Shown here one piece after another: positions 52,600-60,589 of a stretch of DNA of 64,000 nt. The notes beneath the pieces are model-generated. The model did not search any database. It was not told the origin of the DNA and saw only the letters and a list, made by a program, of their open reading frames with translations. This DNA comes from Paenibacillus wynnii (GTDB lineage Bacteria; Bacillota; Bacilli; Paenibacillales; Paenibacillaceae), in the NCBI RefSeq assembly GCF_030812855.1, contig NZ_JAUSTK010000004.1, forward strand, positions 124,001-188,000, in the 5' to 3' direction. The position numbers and the translations under genes are program-made. The stretch's first letter is position 1, and each line of letters starts with the position of its first letter.

Positions 52600-53060
52600 C
52601 TAGACCTGTGATAAATAAAGTTTGGAGGGAAAGTCCCCACTAATTGCAACGAAATTATCCATATCGATATTTAATGATGCTTAACCAGAATTTAGTGAGA
52701 ATTTTCAGGTCCATCTCGAAATCAGTGCTTGAATTTCCGTTTACGTCACTGTGCGGGGAACGATTTCGCTCTAACTTCGCCTGATGTTTCACTGGGTATA
52801 GGGCAACTACGCCTTACAGGTAGCCGAATCCGGGTTGCGGACCAGTCCTTCGGCGAATTAGAGGGGAAAATGCCCGCAAATACCGCTCGAAACGCCATGA
52901 ATTTGAGATTAAAGGGAAAATATCCCTATAATCTTACCCATACCGCCCCAAAGAGGTTAAATCCTCAAAATTAGCGGGCGAAATCCCCTCTAATTGCCCA
53001 AACGGGGTGCCGGGTGCAGAAATAGAGGGAGAAAACCCTTCTATTGGGCGTAACGGATTT
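52600..53060. repeat. Cluster of AGAGGG-AAAA-CCCTCT imperfect palindromes
   Basis: Outer arms AATTAGAGGGG (52856-52866) and CCCCTCTAATT (52985-52995) also pair GCCCGC with GCGGGC. Inside are AGATTAAAGGGA/TCCCTATAATCT (about 52905-52935) and GAGG TTAAAT CCTC. Similar half-sites occur at about 52620 (GGAGGGAAAGTCCCC) and 53022 (TAGAGGGAGAAAACCCTTCTA). Confidence 0.7.
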
Positions 53061-53262
53061 CTGTACTTCTCGTCACCTGTCAAGCACTGAGTTTTGGTAT
53101 TGAGCGAACTTTCTCCTCTAAATATCTCGAAAGTGGTTTAATTTATATAAGCATGAGCCAAACAGCAGCAGCCAAAGTAAATTTACATTAAGGTAGATCG
53201 GGTTAAGAACGCTATGCGGACTACAGATCACTTATTATTGATAAATTGTTCTATAAGTAAGT

Positions 53263-53346
53263 TATGCGGACACAGATGCCTCTATTTATGAATACTTGCC
53301 TATTTATAGCCGAATTCTTGTAAATAGTGCCTTCTGAGTCCGCATA
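53263..53346. repeat. Long imperfect hairpin with TATGCGGAC arms
   Basis: TATGCGGACACAGATGCCTC..TATTTA pairs with TAAATAGTGCC..TCTGAGTCCGCATA over about 25 positions with few mismatches. A related half-site (CTATGCGGACTACAGATCA) occurs 50 bp upstream. Confidence 0.7.
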
Positions 53347-53429
53347 GATAGGGAAATCAGGTAAATGGAGTAAATAGCGTCGGCTGGGTCCGTTTAGCGT
53401 AGGCATTCATCTTGAGCAGATTACCACGA

Positions 53430-53505
53430 GTGTTCGTACATCTAAAGAGAGGGCGCGTTAGTAATACTGATTTGATTCTGAATCTCTCCTGCGTGTTCGT
53501 ACATC
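53430..53505 (+). repeat. Direct repeat GTGTTCGTACATC
   Basis: Exact 13-bp copies at 53430-53442 and 53493-53505, 63 bp apart, each followed by an AAGAG-like run. Confidence 0.7.
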
Positions 53506-53554
53506 AAGAGGGGAGTGAGTGGCTATTCATGCGGAGCAGAGGTCTACGTCTGTG

Positions 53555-53745
53555 ACGAAGGGGGATTTTGGAAATTGAGGAGCGAGAGCGACCGCCCGAA
53601 AGCTTTCCGTAGGAAAGCTCGCTTCGAAAGCATAGGCTGTCTATGGATTTCTACTGCAAAGAGCGGTATGAATCAAAGAAAGTCTTACGACAACAGCGGC
53701 CGGAAGTCCAAACATTCACTCAGTGCGACTAATCCTTTATGCTAA
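53555..53745 (+). repeat. Dispersed double-hairpin element, copy E (long type, decayed hairpin 2)
   Basis: Hairpin 1 AGCTTTCC GTA GGAAAGCT is intact and followed by CGCTTCGAAAGCATAGGCTG. Hairpin 2 is decayed. The end CGGAAGTCCAAACATTCACT matches the inverse of copy A. Confidence 0.8.
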
Positions 53746-53929
53746 AAATCTTAAGTTCAATCTAATAGTAGGGAAAATAAATGTCGCACACAGCTTGTAT
53801 AAGCTGGTTTTGGCGAGTATTTTAGAAGGGGAGTTTGTTTCTGAATATCTTCTTCTAAATCCATGGGACGCAATCCATGGGACGCAAAGTTGAATCTGTG
53901 TAGATACGTTTTCCGCTTAAACAGCGGAG

Positions 53930-54095
53930 AGGACAGAACGATTGTGGAAAAGCGGCAGCGGTCGCCCGAAAGTTTTCCAAAGGAAAACTAGGTTTGAAAG
54001 CATAAGCTGTTTCCGGATTTTCACCACTAAGAGGAATTAAAAAATCTGGAGAGCACAGCGATTGTAACAACGGTCTGTTCGCGGAGCGTCCTCAC
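53930..54095 (+). repeat. Dispersed double-hairpin element, copy F (long type, decayed)
   Basis: CGGTCGCCCGAAAGTTTTCC AAA GGAAAACT forms hairpin 1; GAAAGCATAAGCTGTTTCCG and GATTTT / AAAATC give a weak hairpin 2, then CACAGCGATTGTAACAACGG. Confidence 0.75.
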
Positions 54096-54121
54096 CAACG
54101 CCCACTCTAATCCTACTCAAA

Positions 54122-54172
54122 AAACAGGGGATGTCCCAAGCCATTTCATAGCTTGTGGGACACCCCCTGTTT
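54122..54172 (-). terminator. Terminator of the nth operon
   Basis: AAACAGGGG.TGTCCCA.AGC pairs with GCT..TGGGACA..CCCCTGTTT; minus-strand T-run TTTTTTGAG follows. Confidence 0.88.
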
Positions 54173-54206
54173 CTATATTTCGACAATGGATTGCAATCAA
54201 TTGGGT

Positions 54207-54497
54207 TTAAGCAGTTTCCAAAACCGGCAGCAAAATTTCAAAGACTTTACCGTGCTGGAGAATTGTAAGACCACGGGATTTATCTCTCATCACTACAACC
54301 TCTGGTTTCACTGACATACGCTCCAGATAATGCTCCGGTACATCACCGGAATGGCTGATCGTAATTCCCTCAACTTCCTGCTCTTCATTCTCTTCCATAG
54401 GGCTGTCTACTACCCGTTCAAAAATATCCGAAAAAACCTCAAAATTATCCGTGTATACAGAAATGCACTTCATCTCTATCCCCATCCTCTTCATCAT
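54207..54497 (-). CDS. Small conserved-looking protein of unknown function next to nth
   Basis: Up to 96 residues, no signal peptide. I do not recognise the family. MKCISVYTDNFEVFSDIFERV looks like a strand-helix start, a Glu-rich stretch (EENEEQEVEG) follows, and then ISHSGDVPEHYLERM and VVVMRDKSRGLTILQHGKVFEILLP, a beta hairpin-like end. Two bp separate it from the nth stop, so it is co-translated. The start may instead be the ATG at 54473 (MKCISVYTD), which gives 88 residues. The terminator follows, so nth and this gene form a two-gene unit. A DNA-repair link would be guesswork. Confidence 0.7.
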   Translation of the reverse strand: MMKRMGIEMKCISVYTDNFEVFSDIFERVVDSPMEENEEQEVEGITISHSGDVPEHYLERMSVKPEVVVMRDKSRGLTILQHGKVFEILLPVLETA

Positions 54498-54499
54498 CT

Positions 54500-55192
54500 C
54501 TAATTCTTTAGTTTAGTTTTTGGCGCAGAATCTTTATCTTTCCTGATCAGCGACATTTTCATACGTTTCTTTCCTTCACGGCACACATCTAAAAGTGGAC
54601 ATACCTGGCACTGCGGATTCTGGGCTTTACAATGATATCGTCCGAAAAAAATGAGCCGATGGTGAGTTAATGTCCATTCCTCTCGCGGAACAGCCTTCAT
54701 CAGCTTCTTTTCAACCTCCAGCACGCTATCTTTCCAGCCGGCCAAAGCAAGCCGCTTAGATACTCGCTCCACATGCGTGTCAACAGCTATAGCAGGAACT
54801 CCAAATGCATTGGAAACCACTACATTCGCCGTTTTTCGTCCGACCCCTGGCAAGGTGACCAGTTGATCATGCGCCTGCGGTACTTCGCCTCCATACTGTT
54901 CAATCAGTATGGAACATAGACTCTGAATATGCTTGGCCTTATTCCGGTATAGTCCGATTCGTCTGATGTCCTCTTCCAGCTCCTCTAGTGGAACTGAAAT
55001 GTAGTCCAGAGGCGCTTTATACTTTTGGAACAGGTCCACTGTTACTTTGTTCACCGTAGCATCCGTGCATTGAGCAGATAATAATACCGCAATCGTCAGC
55101 TCAAATGCATTGCTATGATTTAACTCGCAGTGAGCTTCCGGGAACATGTTTCCGATGGTATCCAGAATGTGGCGGACATCTGCAACTTTCAT
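54500..55192 (-). CDS. nth: Endonuclease III (DNA glycosylase/AP lyase)
   Basis: A 230-residue base-excision repair enzyme for oxidised pyrimidines. The helix-hairpin-helix motif is LPGVGRKTANVV with the catalytic Lys, and the catalytic Asp is in AVDTHVERVSKRL. The 4Fe-4S cluster ligands are seen in CKAQNPQCQVCPLLDVC (Cys-x6-Cys-x2-Cys-x5-Cys). A basic tail of about 18 residues extends beyond the cluster. It is in the usual size range. In B. subtilis nth follows dnaD; here no dnaD is next to it. Confidence 0.95.
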   Translation of the reverse strand: MKVADVRHILDTIGNMFPEAHCELNHSNAFELTIAVLLSAQCTDATVNKVTVDLFQKYKAPLDYISVPLEELEEDIRRIGLYRNKAKHIQSLCSILIEQYGGEVPQAHDQLVTLPGVGRKTANVVVSNAFGVPAIAVDTHVERVSKRLALAGWKDSVLEVEKKLMKAVPREEWTLTHHRLIFFGRYHCKAQNPQCQVCPLLDVCREGKKRMKMSLIRKDKDSAPKTKLKN

Positions 55193-55330
55193 AGCATCCC
55201 CCCAACGAAGTATTACGCCACTGTGAGTATCCCGGCGTGTCTCCTCTGATGTAAGGAAATATAAGCAAAGTATGTATTATAGCGTACACATTCATACATT
55301 ACAAGCGAAAAAATTAACGCTCTTATATTT

Positions 55331-55373
55331 CAAAAAAAACGTCTTGACGCAGTAAATTATCTGCGTCAAGACG
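55331..55373 (-). terminator. Terminator of the SLH-protein gene
   Basis: Minus strand: CGTCTTGACGCAG and its exact complement around an 8-nt loop, followed by TTTTTTTTGA. Confidence 0.92.
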
Positions 55374-55401
55374 GTGTTTCACACGGAAAATCACCATAGC
55401 C

Positions 55402-58155
55402 TTATTGTTTCACAATTTCAATTATTACATCGTTATTGAAATATACTGTAATATTATCATTTTCTTTAAGAGATTGCACTGTTAATGTCGTGTCACCTTG
55501 GTGAATATAAGCATTTGAGGCGAGTTGGAAACGATAATTCTCGTCATTTATGCTATCCCGCTTAACTACTACTTGGTTCGATGAACTTTCATAACGGGAG
55601 AAATAACGGCTGAGCATAGGCAATACACGAATGATTGTAGATCCATCAGCATCTTTACGCAATTCTACTCTTTCTGAAACAGCAAGACTGCTCAAAGATG
55701 TGCTAGTGCCGCTGGCACGGATGATCTTAACGTTGTTGCCTGACAAGAATGACTGCGTTGTCCCTGCAAAGTTCTTAACTGTTAAAGTTCCTCCAGTTGT
55801 ATCCAAAGACAAGACTTGTCCTGTAGTAAGCTTAACCAATTGCAAGGATACCGGTGATGACCCGATAGATACGAGATTAACATAATCCCCTACTTTAAAA
55901 TCAGTTAATTTAAGGGTTTCACCTGCTTCATTGTTCAGCACCGCACCTGATGTATAAATATTGCTAGTACCCCCAGCCCATTTTACATTCATGCGATTAC
56001 TCGTTGTATCCAAGAAAGTAACCATAACTTGCTGTATGGCTTTGACTCTTAATACTGAAATCACTTCCTGATTACCTGCAAGCACTGCAGAAACTGTATT
56101 CCCAACGGCAACATCCGCTATAGTTGCATTCGTACGTCCGAATATATCAACGGAAATCGGGAATGGAAGTGTAATAGTTTGACCTTCATTCGTTTTAACT
56201 TCAATCTTCTGGGTTGTCGTATTGATCGAGGTCACCGTACCCTCATACTTCGTTACAACTTCCAAGGAAAATGTCCGCTGTCCAATTGCGCTTACAGCGA
56301 CTTTACGTCCTTCAGTTAAAAAGTTACCTATATTGGCCAAGGTAGGAACTGTTCCCTCATTGGTCAGTTTAGTTTTTTCATCCAATGTAAACAAGTGGGG
56401 TTTATTACTGCTGTCCAAGGCAGTCAACAGCTTATTTTTCACATTATAAGATACTACAGTCAGACTGGCAAATAGCTCAATTTGACGGCTGGTTACTTCA
56501 ATTTTGGTAACTTGATCGCTACTATTCAAGGTCAACCGGATATTGTCACCGCCGATAGCATCCGCAATCAAATCAGAAGCCAAGGGATTTGTGATCCCTG
56601 GTATAACGATTACCGGGGCAGCAGCAAGAAGCTTCACTTCTTTGGTACCATCACTTTTTTTGTAGACAACGGAAGAACTGCTAAGCTCATAAAGAGTTCC
56701 TTGCAAAGTTCGTTCCACCGACTCAGTAACTTCAACAGATTGGATTAAGTTATTCGAAATTGTATACTTCACAGCTGAACCGACCTTCAGCTCTGCGGCA
56801 GTCAGAATTGAATTCTGATAGCGGAAGATAGTTGTATCGTTCCATTTGAAGGTTTCTTCTACACCGGCGGCATTTTTGAAGGTGATGCTTTTACCGTTCA
56901 GATCAATGGCTTTCAATGTTCCGGTACCGTTTTTGTTAATTACTCCCGAAGTCACCTGAACGGAGACTACCTTTCTGGTGCTGGTATAAGTCTCACGCAA
57001 CAACTTAATCAGGCTATCTGGAGCGATGGAGGACGGCTCAATTTTCACCCCATTCACATCCAAAAATGAAGTAGCTGCATCAATAATGTACTCAGGATAA
57101 CCGTCTGCGGTCTTCATGAAAAGTTTATTATTACCCGTAATCATTGCAAAACTGCCCTGGATGCTCTCAACCTGCTGCTTAGGGTCGATAACTTCAACAT
57201 AAGCTGCATTACTGTTTGTACCAATAACCATAACTTTTGTATAAGGCTTAATATCATTTAGGCTGCCTTTGATCTCAGAAGCACTGGAGAAATAGACTGT
57301 GCTTGAGACAAGATTGAAGGTTGATAATTTACCATTGTCGTAAATCGTGATTTTATCGTCTTTTATCTCACTTACCGTTCCGGTTGCAGTATTGTCGTAG
57401 ACAAGCGTGTTGTGCGCCTGCGCACGGCTGAGAAAAGTGGCAAGCTGCGCTCGTGTCACAGCTCCCTGCGGATCAAAGCGATTGCCGTCAAGCCCATTAG
57501 CCAATCCAAGATCAACAGCAGCATTTATATATCCCCGTTTGCTTGATGAGACCTTAGCGTCATCCGCAAAGCCGGTTGGCTCAGTTGAAGCGGCGACTGC
57601 ATCAGCACTTTTACCAAGCGCACGAATTAACACTTCGGCAATCCATTCCCGCGTTGCTTTGCGCTCACCCCAGGATGTCTTCAGATTATCCGGTGCCATC
57701 TCCAACGTCTTGTCAAGGAGTTTCTGTTGAAATGCTAATACAACATAAGGTTTATAATAATTCGAAACCTTGAAATCAGTAGGTAGAGCTACCTGCGCAT
57801 CTTTATCCACCATATTCTGAAGTTTCATAAAACGTAAAGCCATGAGCACGGCTTCCTGTTGAGTTACTGGATCACTAGGACGGAAATTTCCGTTATTTCC
57901 GATAACAATGCCTTGAGCTGCAAGCTTGTAGATATGCTTTTCAGCCCAAAATCCACTTTTCACATCACTAAATGCGCTAGCGACTGCCGTAGTTGTTGCT
58001 GCCGGTGTTGTGCTAGTAGTTGCGGCTACTGCAGCTGCGCCATCGGCATTTACTGCACTTGCGCCGCTGAGGGCTATGGCTCCTGCAAGTATTGCGGATA
58101 CCGCTTTAGAAGAATAGCCCCTAAAGGGACGACCTGACTTGTAATTTCCGGACAA
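55402..58155 (-). CDS. S-layer-homology (SLH) domain surface protein
   Basis: A 917-residue exported protein. The signal peptide SAILAGAIALSGASAVNADG is followed by three SLH units: AFSDVKSGFWAEKHIYKLAA with QEAVLMALRFM, a degenerate one ending WIAEVLIRALG, and GFADDAKVSSSKRGYINAA with RAQLATFLSRAQ. SLH units bind pyruvylated wall polysaccharide. The rest (residues 210-917) is a long run of beta-rich modules of about 60-70 residues (VTSINTTTQKIEVKTNEGQT type), probably extended. The frame opens at 58221, but GAGGGG lies 9 nt before a TTG at 58155, and starting there leaves a normal signal peptide. It could be an S-layer-associated protein; ligand unknown. Confidence 0.87.
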   Translation of the reverse strand: MSGNYKSGRPFRGYSSKAVSAILAGAIALSGASAVNADGAAAVAATTSTTPAATTTAVASAFSDVKSGFWAEKHIYKLAAQGIVIGNNGNFRPSDPVTQQEAVLMALRFMKLQNMVDKDAQVALPTDFKVSNYYKPYVVLAFQQKLLDKTLEMAPDNLKTSWGERKATREWIAEVLIRALGKSADAVAASTEPTGFADDAKVSSSKRGYINAAVDLGLANGLDGNRFDPQGAVTRAQLATFLSRAQAHNTLVYDNTATGTVSEIKDDKITIYDNGKLSTFNLVSSTVYFSSASEIKGSLNDIKPYTKVMVIGTNSNAAYVEVIDPKQQVESIQGSFAMITGNNKLFMKTADGYPEYIIDAATSFLDVNGVKIEPSSIAPDSLIKLLRETYTSTRKVVSVQVTSGVINKNGTGTLKAIDLNGKSITFKNAAGVEETFKWNDTTIFRYQNSILTAAELKVGSAVKYTISNNLIQSVEVTESVERTLQGTLYELSSSSVVYKKSDGTKEVKLLAAAPVIVIPGITNPLASDLIADAIGGDNIRLTLNSSDQVTKIEVTSRQIELFASLTVVSYNVKNKLLTALDSSNKPHLFTLDEKTKLTNEGTVPTLANIGNFLTEGRKVAVSAIGQRTFSLEVVTKYEGTVTSINTTTQKIEVKTNEGQTITLPFPISVDIFGRTNATIADVAVGNTVSAVLAGNQEVISVLRVKAIQQVMVTFLDTTSNRMNVKWAGGTSNIYTSGAVLNNEAGETLKLTDFKVGDYVNLVSIGSSPVSLQLVKLTTGQVLSLDTTGGTLTVKNFAGTTQSFLSGNNVKIIRASGTSTSLSSLAVSERVELRKDADGSTIIRVLPMLSRYFSRYESSSNQVVVKRDSINDENYRFQLASNAYIHQGDTTLTVQSLKENDNITVYFNNDVIIEIVKQ

Positions 58156-58235
58156 AATGATATTCCCCTCTCTGAATCGCATATAAGTAGTTTCCATAGA
58201 TGTTCGCCATACAGCCTTCATATTCCTGCGAATAT

Positions 58236-58895
58236 TTAACTATTGTCTCTGGTCATAGGGTGCTCTAGATCTACATGCCCCATAAGACTCTCCACTTTCT
58301 CTCCGTCCAGCAGAATCTCAATGCTTTCTACTTCTTTAAACTGAAATAATGTTTTTGCCAATGCGCTTAAGGCAAAGGACTCGCCGCCTGCACCAAGCTG
58401 CGCCTCGATGGGTTTATGGATATCTAATACAAGTTGTCCATTCTCGATCTTTATGGACTTTAGCTCAATTTTTCCCCAGAGAGGAACAAGATCTGAATTC
58501 TCACTAACCTGCAGTGCCTTAAAAGCTTCACCGTACTTACTGTCTTCATCTGAAGCACTATAACTAATTTCAGCTTTTGCCAGTACCAAATCCATCAATT
58601 GAGAATCCGTATAGTAAACTTCGATGGTCTCACTTTTTTTGCTTTGATCAGGTTTTTCTGTCGGTGCCGCATTGCCGGTATCTGCGGTATTTGTACTATT
58701 TGCAGGTTCTGCGGTGGCTTCACCGGCAGAATTGTCAGCACCGTCTGAACTCACTGCATTCCCGCCTGCCCCGCTGACAACAGCAGGAGAATTCTGCGAT
58801 GGATTTGAAACTGACGCCTCTGGCTTCTCGCCGCAACCTGACATAATAAACAATAACAGTATCGATAATCCTGCATAACCCAATTTTGTCTTCAT
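58236..58895 (-). CDS. GerMN-domain lipoprotein
   Basis: A 219-residue lipoprotein. Signal peptide ending LLFIMSGC; a Ser/Ala/Asn/Thr-rich linker (residues 25-90); then a GerMN domain: EVYYTDSQLMDLVLAKAEISY, KIELKSIKIENGQLVLDIHKP, SFALSALAKTLFQFKEVESIEILLDGEKVESLMGHVDL. In GerM of B. subtilis two such domains act in spore wall remodelling and germination; single GerMN lipoproteins are common in Firmicutes and of unclear role. AGGGGGG precedes ATG. It is upstream of the SLH gene and downstream of the two amidases, all on the minus strand, suggesting an envelope-related operon. Confidence 0.88.
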   Translation of the reverse strand: MKTKLGYAGLSILLLFIMSGCGEKPEASVSNPSQNSPAVVSGAGGNAVSSDGADNSAGEATAEPANSTNTADTGNAAPTEKPDQSKKSETIEVYYTDSQLMDLVLAKAEISYSASDEDSKYGEAFKALQVSENSDLVPLWGKIELKSIKIENGQLVLDIHKPIEAQLGAGGESFALSALAKTLFQFKEVESIEILLDGEKVESLMGHVDLEHPMTRDNS

Positions 58896-59004
58896 AATCG
58901 TAGCGCCCCCCTAGATAAATACGGACAGACCAACGTCACAAAGCCTTCTTCACTGCTATAACAACAGAAAGTGGGGTTTGCGACGCTTGTCTGCCGTTTG
59001 GCTG

Positions 59005-60426
59005 TTATTTTATACCGAGATATTCCTTAATGGCACTTACCATAGCAGCAGCAACACGATTTTGCAAAGCCTCAGTAAAGAGCAGGGCTTCATCACCCTT
59101 ATTGCTTAAGTATCCTACTTCAAGTAAAACAGCCGGCATTTTGGTTTCACGTATCACATGAAAATTGCCGTATCGAACGCCTCGATCACTCAGTCCAGTA
59201 GCTGGCACCAAATATTTATGCATGACATTAGCGAACGCTTTGCTGGCTTGACGTTGATAATACGTCTCTGTACCGGTAGCACTTGTTGACGCACTGCTGT
59301 TAGCATGCACGGAAATAAATAAATCAGCATTTAGATTATTAGCGATTGCCGCCCGTTCCTTGAGTTCAAGAAAAGTATCATTACTGCGTGTGAGTACAAC
59401 GTCGATATTATTTTCTTTTTTCAGCAACTCAGCCGCTTTTAGAACAATAGCTAAATTGAAGGCCTTTTCATATTTACCGGTAACACCGACTGCACCTGAA
59501 TCCTTAGCTCCATGGCCTGCATCCAGTACAACAAGCTTTTTCCCACTATTACCCGGTAAAGCTCCTGTTTCACCAGAATCTTCGGCGTTTAAATCAACAA
59601 TAACCAGGTTATTTTCATCTTCGGATACACTAACTGTATAATTTTTGGCATAATTTAAATCTACCACGAACCTAACCGTGTAGGGAGCAGTACTAAATAG
59701 TGAATATCGGACTCCAGACACATCTGGGTATCCGACTACATCCAGCTTGCCGTTTAAGTTAGGATCCAGCAACTGTCCTGTTCCAAATACATCAGAAAAG
59801 GTTGCATTCGGAAAATCAACTACTAACCGATCAGGATTGGTAAGTAATGTCGCTTTAGGCTGTGAAGCCCCCTGCATGGTAATCAACAGTTGATTGTTGT
59901 TAAAGCTTACTCCATTTACCTGAGTGAGATTGGTAGTATCCACCGGTGGCACTACAACGCCAGTCCCTGTATCATTACCAGTATCCGGAGTACTTTCCGG
60001 AGTCACAAGAGTCACAACTTTATCCGTGTTGTCCCATGCGACTGCAAGTCCAAATTGTTCACTGATGAACCTAATCGGCACAAAAGTTATGCTGTTCTTA
60101 AGTAAGGGTGCTGTGGTGAGAAGTACGGTCTTGTCATCAACAGATGCAGACTTTTGATTCACTATCAGTTGAATAATCTTTCCCTGCTGCCCAATGGTAA
60201 CCATTTGACTCTTCTGATCCCACTCCACCGTGTATCCCAGATTCTGAGATATCATTCTGAGAGGTACCATCACAGTGCTGTTCACATTCTCTACCTGGAC
60301 ATTCTGACCTGCCGTCAGTTCTTTGCCGTCCAGAAAAATTTTGCCGGTCACAGCAGCGGCATGTCCACTCTCTGGTAACACTAGTACAAAGAGCAGCAAC
60401 AACAACATACAACAAAATTTCTTCAT
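59005..60426 (-). CDS. Secreted N-acetylmuramoyl-L-alanine amidase (AMIN + amidase_3), first of two
   Basis: A 473-residue exported wall hydrolase. Signal peptide to about residue 24 (SGHAA-A); a copper-amine-oxidase-N-like domain (FLDGKELTAGQNVQVENVN, VPLRMISQNLGYTVEWD, VPIRFISEQFGLAVAWD); a Thr/Asp/Gly/Pro linker; an AMIN domain (VNGVSFNNNQLLITMQG, DRLVVDFPNATF); and the zinc amidase: VVLDAGHGAKDSG (His), KYEKAFNLAIV (Glu), LFISVHANSS (His) and PAVLLEVGYLSN (catalytic Glu). It cleaves the MurNAc to L-Ala bond. AGAGGTG precedes ATG. The tandem paralogue with the same architecture lies directly upstream. Confidence 0.93.
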   Translation of the reverse strand: MKKFCCMLLLLLFVLVLPESGHAAAVTGKIFLDGKELTAGQNVQVENVNSTVMVPLRMISQNLGYTVEWDQKSQMVTIGQQGKIIQLIVNQKSASVDDKTVLLTTAPLLKNSITFVPIRFISEQFGLAVAWDNTDKVVTLVTPESTPDTGNDTGTGVVVPPVDTTNLTQVNGVSFNNNQLLITMQGASQPKATLLTNPDRLVVDFPNATFSDVFGTGQLLDPNLNGKLDVVGYPDVSGVRYSLFSTAPYTVRFVVDLNYAKNYTVSVSEDENNLVIVDLNAEDSGETGALPGNSGKKLVVLDAGHGAKDSGAVGVTGKYEKAFNLAIVLKAAELLKKENNIDVVLTRSNDTFLELKERAAIANNLNADLFISVHANSSASTSATGTETYYQRQASKAFANVMHKYLVPATGLSDRGVRYGNFHVIRETKMPAVLLEVGYLSNKGDEALLFTEALQNRVAAAMVSAIKEYLGIK

Positions 60427-60589
60427 TCTTCACCTCTAAGAATCTAGTATTCCGCCTGAGAACGGCGTTCATGATGGCCTGACAACGGACGACTTTGACC
60501 TCTATTAGACGCCAATCCTATTTAAAAGTTGCGAATATATTCCATAGTAAACTAAGATTTGCAAGATTAGAGACAAGTAGAGTCATTTT

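Larger units (their letters stand above)
52209..54206. other. About 2 kb without a credible gene, rich in palindromes
   Basis: Open frames here are short and lack ribosome sites. The region holds a TGCTGGA/TCCAGCA stem (52330-52367), a fragment resembling the edge of the dispersed element (52425-52455, GTGTGGTAGTAACTA), a cluster of AGAGGG/CCCTCT hairpins (52600-53060), a long TATGCGGAC hairpin (53263-53346), a 13-bp direct repeat, repeat copies E and F, and the nth terminator. Confidence 0.75.

Noticed and set aside
52729..52974. 81-codon frame in the 2-kb gap
   Set aside because: No ribosome site, runs through palindromic repeats, and its translation resembles no protein.
53515..53745. 76-codon frame in repeat copy E
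   Set aside because: It is the repeat element read as protein; related copies are not open.
22275..54095. Insertion sequence remnants for the dispersed element
   Set aside because: No transposase fragment or terminal inverted repeat with target duplication could be seen; retained as an unclassified palindromic repeat.
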